Assembly: GCF_003073375.1 (NCBI RefSeq)
Contig: NZ_CP029002.1
Location: forward strand, 1,474,001-1,538,000
Source: Lysinibacillus sp. 2017
GTDB lineage: Bacteria > Bacillota > Bacilli > Bacillales_A > Planococcaceae
Reading direction: 5' to 3'
DNA length: 64,000 nt
The position numbers were made by a program, and so were the translations under genes. Below, in pieces: positions 17,652-27,781 of the stretch (within the stretch, counting starts at the first letter, position 1; each line of letters starts with the position of its first letter). The notes below the pieces were generated by a model, which saw nothing but the letters and a program-made list of their open reading frames with translations, was not told the DNA's origin and did no database searches.

Positions 17652-19328
17652 ATGTATAAAGAAATAGCAGCAATTTTAGTAACTGTATTAGAAAATCAAT
17701 TAACTCAAAATGAAATTGAGAAGCTCTTAGAAAAACCGAAGCACCAAAATCTTGGTGATATAGCTTTCCCTTGCTTTACGCTTGCAAAAAAATTTAGAAA
17801 AGCGCCACAAATAATTGCACAAGATATCGCAGCCAAAATTGAAAATGACCTCATTCAAGAAGTTCAAGTGGTTGGTGGTTATATCAATCTGTTCTTAAAC
17901 AAAAAGAGCGTTACGCAAAATGTGATTTCAACGATCCTTCATGCTAAATCAGCATATGGTCAAAAAGAAAAACAGCATCAAAATGTTGTAGTGGATTTTT
18001 CGTCGCCAAATATTGCGAAGCCGTTTTCAATGGGGCATTTGCGTTCAACGGTAATCGGGAATGCTCTGGCAAACATTTCAGAGAAAAATGGCTATGATGT
18101 AATTCGCATCAACCATTTAGGGGATTGGGGAACTCAGTTTGGTAAATTAATTGTAGCATACCATTTATGGGGAAATAAGGAGGCCATTGAAGCCGCACCA
18201 ATTCAAGAACTATTAAAGTTATACGTGAAATTTCATGAGCTGGCGGAGGAGGATGAGCAGCTAAATGTTCAGGCACGAGCTGCATTTAAAGCTCTTGAAC
18301 AACATGACGCACAAGCACTGGCACTTTGGAAGTGGTTCAAAGAGGCCTCTTTACAAGAATTCAAAGAGATTTATGATGTGTTAAATATTCATTTTGATTC
18401 TTACGACGGGGAAGCGTTTTATAACGATAAAATGCATCTGGTTATCGAAGAGCTACAACAGAAAAATTTACTTACATTATCAGATGGTGCTTATGTCGTA
18501 GCGTTAGAAAATATGCCACCATGTTTAATTACAAAGCAGGATGGAGCTACTCTTTACGCTACACGTGACTTAGCAGCGGCTATCCATCGTAAAAAACAAT
18601 ATGATCCTGCGAAAGTATTTTATGTAGTGGGGAATGAACAAACGTTACATTTTAAACAATTTTTCAACGTCATTTCAAAAATGGGGTATACATGGTATGA
18701 AAATTTACAGCATGTACCTTTTGGCATGATGCTAAAAAGTGGTAAGAAAATGTCGACACGTAAAGGCAGAGTCATTTTGTTAAAAGATGTCCTTAATGAA
18801 GCCATTGAAACAGCTAAAGCGAATATAGAGGAAAAAAACCCGAGTTTGACGAATAAAGAAATAGTGGCAAAGCAAGTAGGTGTCGGTGCGGTGATCTTTA
18901 ATGATTTAAAAAACTTTCGCTTAAATGATATTGAATTTTCTTTAGAACAAATGATGAATTTTGAAGGAGAAACTGGTCCATATGTTCAGTACACGTTTGC
19001 ACGTATTTCATCTATTCTTGAAAAAGCACAATTCAAAATGGAAGAAGCTATGCAAATTAATGAATTAGGTGAGCAAGCTTGGACAGCGATTCAGTTATTA
19101 AATCATTTTCCACAAATTGTGACCGATGCTTTTGAACAAGCCGACCCATCGTTAATTGCTAAATTTGCTTTACAATTAGCTCGTGCTTTCAACAAATATT
19201 ACGCACATACAAAAATTTTAGTCGAAGATGACATGAAAGAAAGTAGATTGATTTTTAGCTATTGTGTGGCAATGATTTTGCAAGAATGTTTAGCAATATT
19301 AGGAATAGAAGCTCCAAAAAATATGTAA
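17652..19328 (+). CDS. argS: Arginyl-tRNA synthetase
   Basis: Class I synthetase of 558 aa that charges tRNA-Arg. The HIGH-like motif is FSMGHLRST in the context SPNIAKPFSMGHLRSTVIGN, and the KMSKS-equivalent is KKMSTRKG. The C-terminal anticodon-binding domain begins near residue 440 (GPYVQYTFARISSI). ATG 17652 has AAGGAGAG upstream. Transcribed from its T-box leader. Confidence 0.97.
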   Translation: MYKEIAAILVTVLENQLTQNEIEKLLEKPKHQNLGDIAFPCFTLAKKFRKAPQIIAQDIAAKIENDLIQEVQVVGGYINLFLNKKSVTQNVISTILHAKSAYGQKEKQHQNVVVDFSSPNIAKPFSMGHLRSTVIGNALANISEKNGYDVIRINHLGDWGTQFGKLIVAYHLWGNKEAIEAAPIQELLKLYVKFHELAEEDEQLNVQARAAFKALEQHDAQALALWKWFKEASLQEFKEIYDVLNIHFDSYDGEAFYNDKMHLVIEELQQKNLLTLSDGAYVVALENMPPCLITKQDGATLYATRDLAAAIHRKKQYDPAKVFYVVGNEQTLHFKQFFNVISKMGYTWYENLQHVPFGMMLKSGKKMSTRKGRVILLKDVLNEAIETAKANIEEKNPSLTNKEIVAKQVGVGAVIFNDLKNFRLNDIEFSLEQMMNFEGETGPYVQYTFARISSILEKAQFKMEEAMQINELGEQAWTAIQLLNHFPQIVTDAFEQADPSLIAKFALQLARAFNKYYAHTKILVEDDMKESRLIFSYCVAMILQECLAILGIEAPKNM

Positions 19329-19348
19329 TAGTATATGGGGGGATAATG

Positions 19349-20170
19349 ATGATACGGAAATTAACAAACGATGACCGAAACATTGTCATGGCGCTAGTAA
19401 GTATAAAACCAGCAGAGAACTTATTTATAATCGGTGATATTGAAGCATATGGTTTTGAATCAGATATTCAAGAACTTTGGGGTCAATTTGAAGATGAAAA
19501 ATTAGTCGCGATTTTATTAAGATATGATCAAAATTATATTCCTTATAGCGAAGGAGCATATGATGTAGCAGGCTTTGCTGAAATTATTAATAAAAATCCA
19601 AATCAAATAGAAATATCTGGCCTACAGTATTTAATCGCTCCTTTACGAAAATTCATTGACCGTGATATTCGAAGGGACAGTGAAACGTATTATGCAAAAT
19701 GTACAGAACTGAATTATGAAGTGGATACAACTCAATTTGAAAAGGTATCATACTTGCAGCCATCTGAGTATGCAGAAAATGTTGAAATGTTAAGCTCAAT
19801 TCCTGAATTTTCAACGGGGACGTTTAGTGTAGAAGGCAGAGAACGCGCGGAAAAGTATAAAACAGGTCGTACATATATGATGCGAGATGAACAGGGCGTC
19901 ATGGTTTCTTCTGCATCAACTACGGCAGAAAACTCACAATCTGCGATGATTGTAGGCGTAGGCACAAGACCAGGCTATGCAAAAAGAGGATATGCAACAC
20001 GTTGTATGGAAAAGCTATGTAGCGATTTATTGGCAGAAGGTAAAACAATCTGTTTGTTTTATGATAATCCAGCTGCCGGAAGTATCTATAAACGTCTTGG
20101 ATTTGAGGATATTGGTTATTGGTCGATGATACGTTATGAGCCGCAAAATACTAAATTCATAATTTCATAG
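19349..20170 (+). CDS. GNAT family N-acetyltransferase
   Basis: 273-aa enzyme whose C-terminal part carries the GNAT acetyl-CoA site: VGVGTRPGYAKRGYATRCM (motif A, with the RxxGxG/A pattern) and NPAAGSIYKRLGFEDIG (motif B). The N-terminal 120 residues are a divergent GNAT-like half, as seen in two-lobe members of the family. Substrate unknown. Start at the second of two adjacent ATGs, 6 bases after GGGGGG; 19 bases separate the argS stop from it, so it may be co-transcribed with argS. Confidence 0.8.
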   Translation: MIRKLTNDDRNIVMALVSIKPAENLFIIGDIEAYGFESDIQELWGQFEDEKLVAILLRYDQNYIPYSEGAYDVAGFAEIINKNPNQIEISGLQYLIAPLRKFIDRDIRRDSETYYAKCTELNYEVDTTQFEKVSYLQPSEYAENVEMLSSIPEFSTGTFSVEGRERAEKYKTGRTYMMRDEQGVMVSSASTTAENSQSAMIVGVGTRPGYAKRGYATRCMEKLCSDLLAEGKTICLFYDNPAAGSIYKRLGFEDIGYWSMIRYEPQNTKFIIS

Positions 20171-20226
20171 CATGTAGTTCATTTAAAAAAATCGTTTCAA
20201 AGCGGCCATAAATAATAAAAATGAAG

Positions 20227-20259
20227 AAAGGCACTGAGAGTTAAATCTCGGTGCCTTTT
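20227..20259. terminator. Bidirectional terminator
   Basis: Stem GGCACTGAGA with TCTCGGTGCC (one wobble) and TTTT on the plus side; the minus side also gives CCTTTCTT. It separates the convergent acetyltransferase and chemoreceptor genes. Confidence 0.75.
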
Positions 20260-20303
20260 GAGTGCGCTATTTGAAGTAGTGAATTTTATTTTTTTAAGTT
20301 ACA

Positions 20304-21989
20304 TTAAATTTTAAATTGATTTATTTCTTCATGGATTGCCATGGCACCTTCACTTAATGATTTAGCAACAGAGTTAATCTCGTGCATAGTAGCTGTTTGC
20401 TCTTCTACAGAAGCTAGAACAAGACTAGATTGCTGTGCTGCATTATTTGCAGCCTGTGCCATTTCTGTAACAGAAGCTGCTACTTCCTCTGTGCTCGCAG
20501 AGATTTCTTCCGATGAGGCAGATACCTCTTGGATTTGGGCGGTCATTACCGTAATTGATCCAACAATATTGCTAAATGAAGCTTGAGCATTTTGTAGATA
20601 AGTAACGCCCTGGTCTACGTTTTGTACAGTTAAGTTTACACTTTCTTCTACTTCTTTAGTATCTTTTTGAATGAGAGAAGTTAACCCAACAATTTTTGAA
20701 GCAGAGCTTTTTGATTCTTCTGCTAGTTTTCGAACTTCATCAGCCACAACGGCAAAGCCTTTTCCATGTTCCCCAGCACGAGCAGCTTCAATAGCAGCGT
20801 TTAGTGCAAGAAGGTTTGTTTGCTCTGTAATATCCGTAATGACTTTTGTAATGCTTTCAATTTCAGCTGATTGCTTGCTTAACTGTTGAATTCTTTCTCT
20901 TGTTTCATGTGAAGACTTTTGGATGACAGCCATTTGTTTTTCAGCTGTTTGAAGCGTTTGACCACCTTCATTAGCCATGGATTGCGTATCAATAGATTGT
21001 GAATGCAAGCTTTGAGCTGCTTCTGCAATTCTTCCAACCCCTTGTGCACTTTCGTCCGTTGCAATAGCACAGTCATTACCAGTATCAGCAGCTTGTCCTC
21101 CAGCTGAGGCGATATGTTCCATATGTTCTGCAATATCTTTCGTGGCTACCGTAACCTCGTCTGTACTAGCTGCTAATTGTTCAGCAGCAGCAGTTGTATT
21201 CGAGACATTCATGGAGACATTACGAATAAGATTAGATAAATTTGCCTTCATCGTATTAAAAGCTTGAGCAAGTTCATTTAGTTCATCTTTCGTATTAACA
21301 ACAATATCCTTATCGCTTAAATCGCCCGTTGCAATGACATTTGTAGCAGTTGTTAAACGTTTCAATGGAATCGTAATATTTCGTGTAATCATAATCCCTA
21401 AAATGATTGCTGAAATTACACCTAAAATTGAAATGATAATTAAAATCTTTTGACTAAATGCTGCATTTTCAGTTGTATCGTTACTTGAAACGTTCATTTG
21501 TTCGACTTGGAAATCGACAATATTATTAATTGATTGTTGAATAGCTCTATTTGCTGGAACGGCATAGTCAAAAAGTACAGATTTGGCCTTATCATTTTGA
21601 CCGTTATTAACATATTCAATAATTTCATCTACATAATCGTTATACACAACTTGTTGCTCTTTTATATTTTTAATTTCTTCTTGCATTTGTGGCAATGTAA
21701 ACAGAGGCTCGATTTCTTTTAAAGTGTTCGTAACAAGTTCTCTTTGTGTATACAGATTATCTAGATTCGAGCTTTCTTGGCGTAGTACATAAGAACGGAT
21801 ATATAATCCTTGTAATGAAGTGGCATTTTGGATTTTATTTGCTTCCATTACCTTATATGCACGATCTTCTAATAAAAATGTGTATTCATTATCCATTTTA
21901 GACATTTGATTTACAGAAAAAGCTGAAAGTCCAATAAGGATAAGAATAATAATCCCGAAACTTAAAAATAATTTTTTTCTAATTGACAT
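20304..21989 (-). CDS. Methyl-accepting chemotaxis protein
   Basis: 561-aa transmembrane chemoreceptor. TM1 is near residues 7-27, a four-helix-bundle ligand domain (4HB_MCP type) spans ~30-180, TM2 is [19 protein letters not shown], then HAMP and a long coiled-coil signalling domain. The conserved hairpin tip reads [20 protein letters not shown] and [17 protein letters not shown]. Ligand unknown. ATG 21989 matches the family start [12 protein letters not shown], with GGAGG upstream at a long spacing. Confidence 0.92.
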   Translation of the reverse strand: MSIRKKLFLSFGIIILILIGLSAFSVNQMSKMDNEYTFLLEDRAYKVMEANKIQNATSLQGLYIRSYVLRQESSNLDNLYTQRELVTNTLKEIEPLFTLPQMQEEIKNIKEQQVVYNDYVDEIIEYVNNGQNDKAKSVLFDYAVPANRAIQQSINNIVDFQVEQMNVSSNDTTENAAFSQKILIIISILGVISAIILGIMITRNITIPLKRLTTATNVIATGDLSDKDIVVNTKDELNELAQAFNTMKANLSNLIRNVSMNVSNTTAAAEQLAASTDEVTVATKDIAEHMEHIASAGGQAADTGNDCAIATDESAQGVGRIAEAAQSLHSQSIDTQSMANEGGQTLQTAEKQMAVIQKSSHETRERIQQLSKQSAEIESITKVITDITEQTNLLALNAAIEAARAGEHGKGFAVVADEVRKLAEESKSSASKIVGLTSLIQKDTKEVEESVNLTVQNVDQGVTYLQNAQASFSNIVGSITVMTAQIQEVSASSEEISASTEEVAASVTEMAQAANNAAQQSSLVLASVEEQTATMHEINSVAKSLSEGAMAIHEEINQFKI

Positions 21990-22191
21990 AGTATTTGTTG
22001 TCCTCCAATAAGTTTTCATATATAGATAGTACGATATACATATGTAACTTCGACATGATTTCGCTAATTTTAATAGTATGTTATCATTTTTTTGATGTTG
22101 CAATTTTTAGAATAGTTATAAAATATGGGTCCTTGTTATTTTTAACATGTTCAATTTTGGAAGTGAAATGCATTTTTTTGGAAAAATAATT

Positions 22192-22200
22192 TGCTATACT
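22192..22200 (+). promoter_or_regulatory. Extended -10 promoter before the second LytTR gene
   Basis: TGCTATACT (TGn plus TATACT) ends 20 bases before the ATG; no clear -35. Confidence 0.4.
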
Positions 22201-22220
22201 TTTTTTTAGGAGGTGAGCCA

Positions 22221-22665
22221 ATGAAAGTAAATCTTACTGACACCGGAACTTACGGAGCCAGTTGCACAAATAAAAACAAATAAAGTTACACCAAGAATAG
22301 AAGCGGTTAAAGAAGTCATCGAGAAAGAAGATTTTTCCACGAAAATTTCAGTCAGCCAAGGAAAAAGTGTATTGTTGCTTTCTCGAAATAAAATGCAAGT
22401 TGCAAGAATGGAGTTAGGAAAAGTCGTTGTGTATATGGTAGATGGTGATTGGTTTGAAATAAAGGAAACGTTACAAGAGTTAGAAAATCTACTTGGAGAA
22501 CAATTTGTCAGAATTTCTAAAAGTGCAATCGTCAACATCGATAGCATAAAGACTGTAAAAGCGTCCTTTAATGGAACAATGGAGCTCTACCTTGAAAATG
22601 GTTATGAGGAAGTCATTTCGAGAACTTATCGTAAACAATTTAAAGAAAGATTAGGGGTGAAATAA
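22221..22665 (+). pseudogene. LytTR regulator gene with an early frameshift
   Basis: AGGAGGTG precedes ATG 22221, which reads MKVNLT and then leaves frame, stopping at 22281-22283. The next frame continues without stop as TPELTEPVAQIKTNKVTP and then a full LytTR domain (KVVVYMVDGDWFEI, FVRISKSAIVNIDSI, ISRTYRKQFKERLG). Removing one base near codon 6-7 restores a ~147-aa protein of the type encoded at 15117. Either the gene is broken, the base is an error, or translation restarts at TTG 22372 with a shortened product. The partner DUF3021 gene follows at once. Confidence 0.7.
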
Positions 22666-22666
22666 A

Positions 22667-23065
22667 ATGAAAAATGCCTTTTCTACTACGTATTTAGCAT
22701 TTGAAAACGGTTGTATGATTTTTATGCTTTCATTATGTTATCATTATTGGCAAATAGGTGAAGCAGCTTTTGAAAATGTCGTTTCTCAATTTGATAAGAT
22801 TGTGTTAATTCAATATAAATTTCAAATTGCCTTGCATTATGGAACAACAATACTTTCCATTATGATACTCTCCATTTGGTTAGGATTTGTAAATTGGTCA
22901 TTCTTAAATTTAATATTTTACTTTACACTCACATCTATCATTTTTATTATTCTATGGGTATTCAATTATTTCATGCTTGTCAATGATGCGAAAAAAAATT
23001 TGAAAGTCGTAAGTAATAATATTCTTTATAAGTTTCGTAAATGGTCAACAACTCATCATGCTTAG
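22667..23065 (+). CDS. DUF3021-like membrane protein
   Basis: 132-aa protein with four predicted membrane spans and a basic C-terminus (KFRKWSTTHHA). It starts one base after the LytTR stop, the same pairing seen at 14700-15566, although no ABC genes follow here. Assignment to DUF3021 rests on size, topology and linkage more than on strong motifs. GGGGTG serves as binding site. Confidence 0.65.
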   Translation: MKNAFSTTYLAFENGCMIFMLSLCYHYWQIGEAAFENVVSQFDKIVLIQYKFQIALHYGTTILSIMILSIWLGFVNWSFLNLIFYFTLTSIIFIILWVFNYFMLVNDAKKNLKVVSNNILYKFRKWSTTHHA

Positions 23066-23116
23066 TCGTTGAAAGGTGCATCGAAATATACATCAGAAGG
23101 GCGGAGCAACTAAAAA

Positions 23117-23512
23117 ATGAACTGTATTTTTTGCCATGATATAAAAGAGGATCAGCCCTTAACTGAAACAGAAAATTTTAAGGTGATTTTTGATATTGAC
23201 CCTATTCAATCCGGTCACTTACTCATACTGTCCAAACATCATTATTTAGATATACGAGAACTCTCAAATCCTCTAATTTTAGAGTTTTTCCAGTTACAAA
23301 AGCGTATCATTGATCTACTCGAAAAGAATTTTGCAGTGGATGGTGTAAGTATTATTCAAAATAACGGAAAAATTATGGATGAAGGAACACATTTGCACGT
23401 TCACGTAATCCCACGATATACAAAGGATGCTTTTTGGGATAATCAAGAAGTTGTAGAACATACCTTGTCGATAGAGAAGCTTAAAATTCAATTAAAAAGC
23501 CTATCTAATTGA
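23117..23512 (+). CDS. HIT family nucleotide hydrolase
   Basis: 131-aa cytosolic protein of the histidine-triad superfamily. The triad is His92, His94 and His96 in THLHVHVIPR. The N-terminal CIFC pair (FCHDI) is typical of bacterial Hit proteins. It probably hydrolyses AMP- or dinucleoside-polyphosphate-type substrates. The ATG has GGGCGGAG upstream. The distance of 51 bases from the DUF3021 gene leaves operon membership open. Confidence 0.9.
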   Translation: MNCIFCHDIKEDQPLTETENFKVIFDIDPIQSGHLLILSKHHYLDIRELSNPLILEFFQLQKRIIDLLEKNFAVDGVSIIQNNGKIMDEGTHLHVHVIPRYTKDAFWDNQEVVEHTLSIEKLKIQLKSLSN

Positions 23513-23555
23513 AATGAGTACCGCATTCGGGAAGAGAATTTCGGAAGTGATTAAC

Positions 23556-23596
23556 AAAAGCATGTGAAGATTAATGATCACTTTCACATGCTTTTT
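23556..23596. terminator. Bidirectional terminator
   Basis: Stem AAAAGCATGTGAA (23556-23568) with 23583-23595; T-runs on both strands, between convergent genes. Confidence 0.8.
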
Positions 23597-23605
23597 ATGT
23601 TTATT

Positions 23606-24646
23606 TTAAATGTTGTTATTCATCATAAATGTTTGAATCTGTTCCTTCAATTCCATAGGTGTATCACATTTAATCGCGACAAATTCATATTCTTTTTCAA
23701 TGCCCATAAATAAAGTGACTTTTTGTGGGCATTTCATTTTTAAAATGATATCAGGATATACTTTTTCGAAATCGCGAATGACAAAATCAATCGTACTTTT
23801 CGAAAGTTTACGTTGTAATATTTCTGGATCCTCGATTATCGATTCAATGTTTGTATAATCAATTTTTGCTCGCTTCATTAAGCCTAATGAAATGAAAAAT
23901 GATTCGTTTGTAAAATGAATTGGGTTTAACCGTAAAGCTTGTAAATCTGCTAAGAAAAAAATAATCGAATAAATATTTAGTAGTAATAATAGAATCGATA
24001 CAATCGGTGCTTTTGCATGTAACCAATAATGAACGCCCAATGTTTCAACAACGATAGCATGAATCATCATTACTTGAAATGCAATAAAGCTCGACTTTTT
24101 ATACAGAGTAACCCCGTCTGGTACTTTGCTTTTCCAACTGCCCATTGCGTAATAAAACATGAGTAATTCTGAACAAATCATTTGAATAATGGGGTTATAT
24201 CGAACGTGATTGTTAACGGCGTTTGAAAAGGAAAATAATAATGGTAGCTTAGTTCGTTTCGTTTCTTTTATGATTGAAGGCATAAAACGAACAAAGGTGA
24301 TTATTAAAAGTAGTTCAAAAACAATGATACAACCTTCGACTAATAACCCAATCCAAGTAACTGTTACATAAGGCTCCAACATCGTGGGCGGGATAAGGAA
24401 GCGAATTAAAATACAACCGAATGCAGCTAATAATACACAAGATTTAACAGAGAACTTTTTACGATAAAGCATAATAAATAGTGGCAAAAAAAGGATGAAA
24501 TCTAACAGCGACCCAAGTACGACGTATTGCGTGTCTTCCGGTAAAATGGTTGAACCAACAGCAGTTTGATAGAGCAGAAAGTTACTACTTAAGAGAAGAA
24601 TGATTAAGAGTAACCAAATAGTTTTAAATTTTTCAATAACGTACAA
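23606..24646 (-). CDS. Polytopic membrane protein, function unknown
   Basis: About 346 aa with eight or so hydrophobic spans in residues 10-250, then a soluble C-terminal part of ~90 residues (from IDYTNIESIIEDPEILQ to ELKEQIQTFMMNN) that resembles the PH-like tails of some Bacillales membrane proteins. I know no function. TTG 24646 is preferred since TGGAG is 9 bases upstream; the in-frame ATG 24655 abuts that site. A monocistronic unit. Confidence 0.65.
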   Translation of the reverse strand: MYVIEKFKTIWLLLIILLLSSNFLLYQTAVGSTILPEDTQYVVLGSLLDFILFLPLFIMLYRKKFSVKSCVLLAAFGCILIRFLIPPTMLEPYVTVTWIGLLVEGCIIVFELLLIITFVRFMPSIIKETKRTKLPLLFSFSNAVNNHVRYNPIIQMICSELLMFYYAMGSWKSKVPDGVTLYKKSSFIAFQVMMIHAIVVETLGVHYWLHAKAPIVSILLLLLNIYSIIFFLADLQALRLNPIHFTNESFFISLGLMKRAKIDYTNIESIIEDPEILQRKLSKSTIDFVIRDFEKVYPDIILKMKCPQKVTLFMGIEKEYEFVAIKCDTPMELKEQIQTFMMNNNI

Positions 24647-24970
24647 TTTACTCATCTCCAGTTATTTGAATTGGTTTTATCATTATGTTTCTAGTTGGAT
24701 AGTGAGCTGATTTGTAGGTAATACAAGCATGCTCTTAGTTCTGCACAAATTGAATGAACCTTTATGGTTAAGTTAACTTAATAATAAAATATGGGTAATT
24801 TTGTTTCAATATTAAAATTATGGATAATTTAAGGAGTTAATTAGGTTATAATATTACTGTTAGAAAATTCTTATAAATAGAAGGAGCACAGATAGGCTTA
24901 ATTTTATATGGCTTAGGTCACAACTATTTGTTAAAGCATGCAATTTTAAAAAGGGTTTGGAGGGAATATT
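24647..24970. other. Intergenic stretch without a supported gene
   Basis: Divergent promoter region between two membrane-protein genes. TATAAT occurs near 24851 without a good -35. A GAAGGAGC site at 24881 has no start codon after it. I see nothing else. Confidence 0.35.
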
Positions 24971-25510
24971 ATGTTTAAAGATTTTTCACCTCGGCTATTT
25001 TTTTCGATGGCCGCTATTGCAATGGTCATTATTTCGCCATTATTTGCACTGTTTACACCGATTTTACTTATCCAGACATTGTACACTGATATTACGAAAA
25101 TTTATATTTTTCCATTTGGTAGAGTAGCTTTCATAATTATTTTCGCATTTATACTTTTTGCAGCTGCAAGTATGCTGTTATTTTGGAAAAGAAATATCAG
25201 TACATATGTAGGAAGTATCATCATTGTTCTAATTGGCTTTGTCGCCTTATATAGTACGACGCAAATATATACAGCTATTGATTATGAACAGATTTTTGTG
25301 AAAAATTTTGTATTTGAAGACTCGATGGAATGGGCAAATATTGATGAAGTTCTTTTTGAATATGTACCAGATGATTTAGGCGAATTTATATTTAAAGGAA
25401 AAGACGGACAACAATTAATAATTAAAGAACATAAATCTGATGTGACTAGTGGAATATATAATATAGCAAAAGATAAAAATATTCCTTACATCGAGCGAGA
25501 AAAGAAATAA
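24971..25510 (+). CDS. Membrane protein, function unknown
   Basis: 179 aa with three predicted spans in residues 10-105 and a soluble C-terminal domain of ~70 residues (EDSMEWANIDEVLFEYVPDD). The tail again looks PH-like, comparable in layout to the protein encoded divergently at 23606-24646. TTGGAGGGA lies 7 bases before the ATG. Own terminator downstream. Confidence 0.65.
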   Translation: MFKDFSPRLFFSMAAIAMVIISPLFALFTPILLIQTLYTDITKIYIFPFGRVAFIIIFAFILFAAASMLLFWKRNISTYVGSIIIVLIGFVALYSTTQIYTAIDYEQIFVKNFVFEDSMEWANIDEVLFEYVPDDLGEFIFKGKDGQQLIIKEHKSDVTSGIYNIAKDKNIPYIEREKK

Positions 25511-25520
25511 TGTAAGTATC

Positions 25521-25559
25521 AAGTACAAGAATCTTCTACAATTCTTGTACTTGTTTTTG
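25521..25559 (+). terminator. Terminator
   Basis: Perfect 12-bp stem AAGTACAAGAAT with 25541-25552, then GTTTTTG. Confidence 0.85.
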
Positions 25560-25720
25560 TAATTAATGCAAATAAGTTTCATTCAAGATTTTGATTGTTG
25601 AATCAACTATTCAGCTGTCTACATCCTTATCGTTTAAATAATACTTTATTCAACTTCATGACAATAGTTGGATTAGTTCAATAGGAAATAAAAAAAGAAA
25701 CTAATTTGGGGAGGTAGTAT

Positions 25721-26503
25721 ATGATAAAAGATTCATGGTTTACTGTGCAACAGATTGACGGAAATACATACGCAATTAGTGAAAATGGGCACTGGGAGAA
25801 GGTACACTCTTTTTTATTATTGGGAGAGGAAAAGGCGGCACTTATTGATACTGGCCTTGGAATTGATAATATTAAGCGAATTACTGACCAGCTGACTACC
25901 TTACCAATAGAAGTAATCACCACTCATGTCCATACAGATCATATCGGGAGTCATGGGCAATTTGATAGAATTTACGTCCATGAGGCAGATAAAGATTGGT
26001 TAGTGAATGGAATAAAAGGGTTATCAATCGAACAAATTCGAAAAGATATTCGTAGAGATATAACAATGCCTACCCCAATTACATTCGATCCAGATAGCTA
26101 TCAACCGTTTCAAGGTGAACCTACAGATATTTTAGGTGATGGTGACGAAATTGATTTAGGAAATCGAAAGCTAATTATTTACCATACGCCTGGACATTCT
26201 CCGGGTCATATTTGTATTTTTGATGAAACTACCGGTTATTTGTTTACAGGGGACTTATTATATGATGAAACGCCTATATATGCTTTTTATCCTTCAACCA
26301 ACCCTGTTGATTTAGTGAATTCATTGGAGAAAATCTCGATAATACCAAATGTATCAATGATTTACGGTTCACATAACACATTAGGACTTCAACCAAAAAT
26401 CTTAGAAGAAGTAAAATTTGCAGTGAATTATTTGAGAGAAAATGGGCTTGCAAAATTTGGGACAGGAATCCATAAGTTTAACGGTTTTAGCGTACAATTT
26501 TAA
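25721..26503 (+). CDS. Metallo-beta-lactamase-fold hydrolase
   Basis: 260-aa enzyme of the glyoxalase-II-like MBL group. Metal ligands are visible in THVHTDHIGSH (HxHxDH), HTPGHSPGH and FTGDLLYDE, and a later histidine in YGSHNTLG. It should bind two metal ions and hydrolyse a thioester or ester; the substrate cannot be inferred. GGGGAGGT precedes the ATG. Monocistronic. Confidence 0.88.
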   Translation: MIKDSWFTVQQIDGNTYAISENGHWEKVHSFLLLGEEKAALIDTGLGIDNIKRITDQLTTLPIEVITTHVHTDHIGSHGQFDRIYVHEADKDWLVNGIKGLSIEQIRKDIRRDITMPTPITFDPDSYQPFQGEPTDILGDGDEIDLGNRKLIIYHTPGHSPGHICIFDETTGYLFTGDLLYDETPIYAFYPSTNPVDLVNSLEKISIIPNVSMIYGSHNTLGLQPKILEEVKFAVNYLRENGLAKFGTGIHKFNGFSVQF

Positions 26504-26526
26504 CTATTGATATGGATTAGGGACAA

Positions 26527-26763
26527 TTATAAGCTAGCAATGCCAACAATCATCTTAAACTTGTTTCTATTTTTTATACTCGTTTTTATACCTTCACAAG
26601 AATCTAAAATCAAGATGCGTTTACCGATCCAAAATCGTATATAACAAGACTGAAATCTAATCGGTCCTTCAATTCCCTTTTTTTCGATTTCCGTTCCATC
26701 TGCTAACTCAATTTCTGTTCGTACTAGCCATGTATTACCGATACCTACTTCGAAATATTTCAT
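26527..26763 (-). CDS. DUF3977 family protein
   Basis: 78-aa protein starting MKYFEVGIGNTWLVRTE and containing the family block IEGPIRFQSCYIRFWIGKR. This matches DUF3977, small Bacillales proteins of unknown function. ATG 26763 has GGGAGGT seven bases upstream and is chosen over an upstream in-frame start that lacks a site. Convergent with the MBL hydrolase. Confidence 0.8.
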   Translation of the reverse strand: MKYFEVGIGNTWLVRTEIELADGTEIEKKGIEGPIRFQSCYIRFWIGKRILILDSCEGIKTSIKNRNKFKMIVGIASL

Positions 26764-26860
26764 GATACCTCCCAAATTATCGATTTTTATTATTATAGTG
26801 CATATTGTTGATGGCGGGAATTAAATTTTTGAAAATTCAATATAAAGGAAGGCGTCCTTA

Positions 26861-27742
26861 ATGAAAATTAAACCAACACCAGATGTTTTAGCTTCTTGGA
26901 TTGAAAGCTATGTACCAGAATTAGATTTCTATTTTTTATCTAATGAACAATATAAGAGAAAGATTGATTACTCGGATGTGCTTGTTATGCCAATTAATGA
27001 GTTTTATACACATTCGACCTATGGACAAATTGATTATACAAATAGTTATGAGTATTGGAATATCAAACATGCGAACTATGTAATTGTTGCGCAACCTAAT
27101 TGGATTAATCAGCAGCTTAATGAAGAAGATCGACGATTCATATTACGTGCACAAATACAATGTGAGCGCGGATTAGTCGTACCGATTTCGTTTGTTGAAC
27201 AGATTAAAGAGATTCCAGCTAGTTATATACATAATGATCAAATCGTATTACAACGTGCGATGTGGGACAAGTTGAGTTGGAAAACGAAAGAGCAATTACT
27301 GACAGCGACGGTTTTTGAATGGTGGGATAACGGAGAGTGTGAAACTATTCCAAGCTTCTTGCCAAGATATTTATCGCCATTTGCCAATAAATTTGGTGCA
27401 AAACAAGGTGCGAATTGTTTAGCCGCTGTATTATTTGCGATAACAAATGGAAAACAGTCTTGGTTTATTGAAGAGTGGGTGCATCAAAACACATTTATTG
27501 AAAAATTAACACAATACCACTATCAATTGGTAGATTCGGATGAGTTATTACCGCGAGATGTACTAGTATGGCAAGATGATAACGATGTCATTCAACATGC
27601 AGCCTTTCATATTGAACAAAACCTATTTTTTAACAAGCATGGTCAAACGTATTTTAACCCTTGGAAATTGCTAACAAAAGATCAGTTGGATAAAGAGTGG
27701 GGTGCTTTAAAGCAGGTAATATATAGACAATGTGATTTATAG
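26861..27742 (+). CDS. Uncharacterised protein with a papain-like Cys/His pair
   Basis: 293-aa protein without signal peptide. The C-terminal half has a cysteine in GANCLAAVLFAI and a histidine in QHAAFHIEQN with spacing and strand pattern like NlpC/P60 or CHAP-type enzymes. The N-terminal half is Trp/Tyr-rich with no motif I recognise. A cytosolic cysteine hydrolase is possible but unproven. AAGGAAGG binding site; the next gene is 39 bases downstream. Confidence 0.6.
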   Translation: MKIKPTPDVLASWIESYVPELDFYFLSNEQYKRKIDYSDVLVMPINEFYTHSTYGQIDYTNSYEYWNIKHANYVIVAQPNWINQQLNEEDRRFILRAQIQCERGLVVPISFVEQIKEIPASYIHNDQIVLQRAMWDKLSWKTKEQLLTATVFEWWDNGECETIPSFLPRYLSPFANKFGAKQGANCLAAVLFAITNGKQSWFIEEWVHQNTFIEKLTQYHYQLVDSDELLPRDVLVWQDDNDVIQHAAFHIEQNLFFNKHGQTYFNPWKLLTKDQLDKEWGALKQVIYRQCDL

Positions 27743-27781
27743 AAAATTAAGTAGGTAATAATTTTGATTGGAGTGAATGAA

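Noticed and set aside
21534-22189. Plus-strand open frames opposite the chemoreceptor gene
   Set aside because: They are complements of the strong minus-strand coding sequence and its promoter, without ribosome binding sites.
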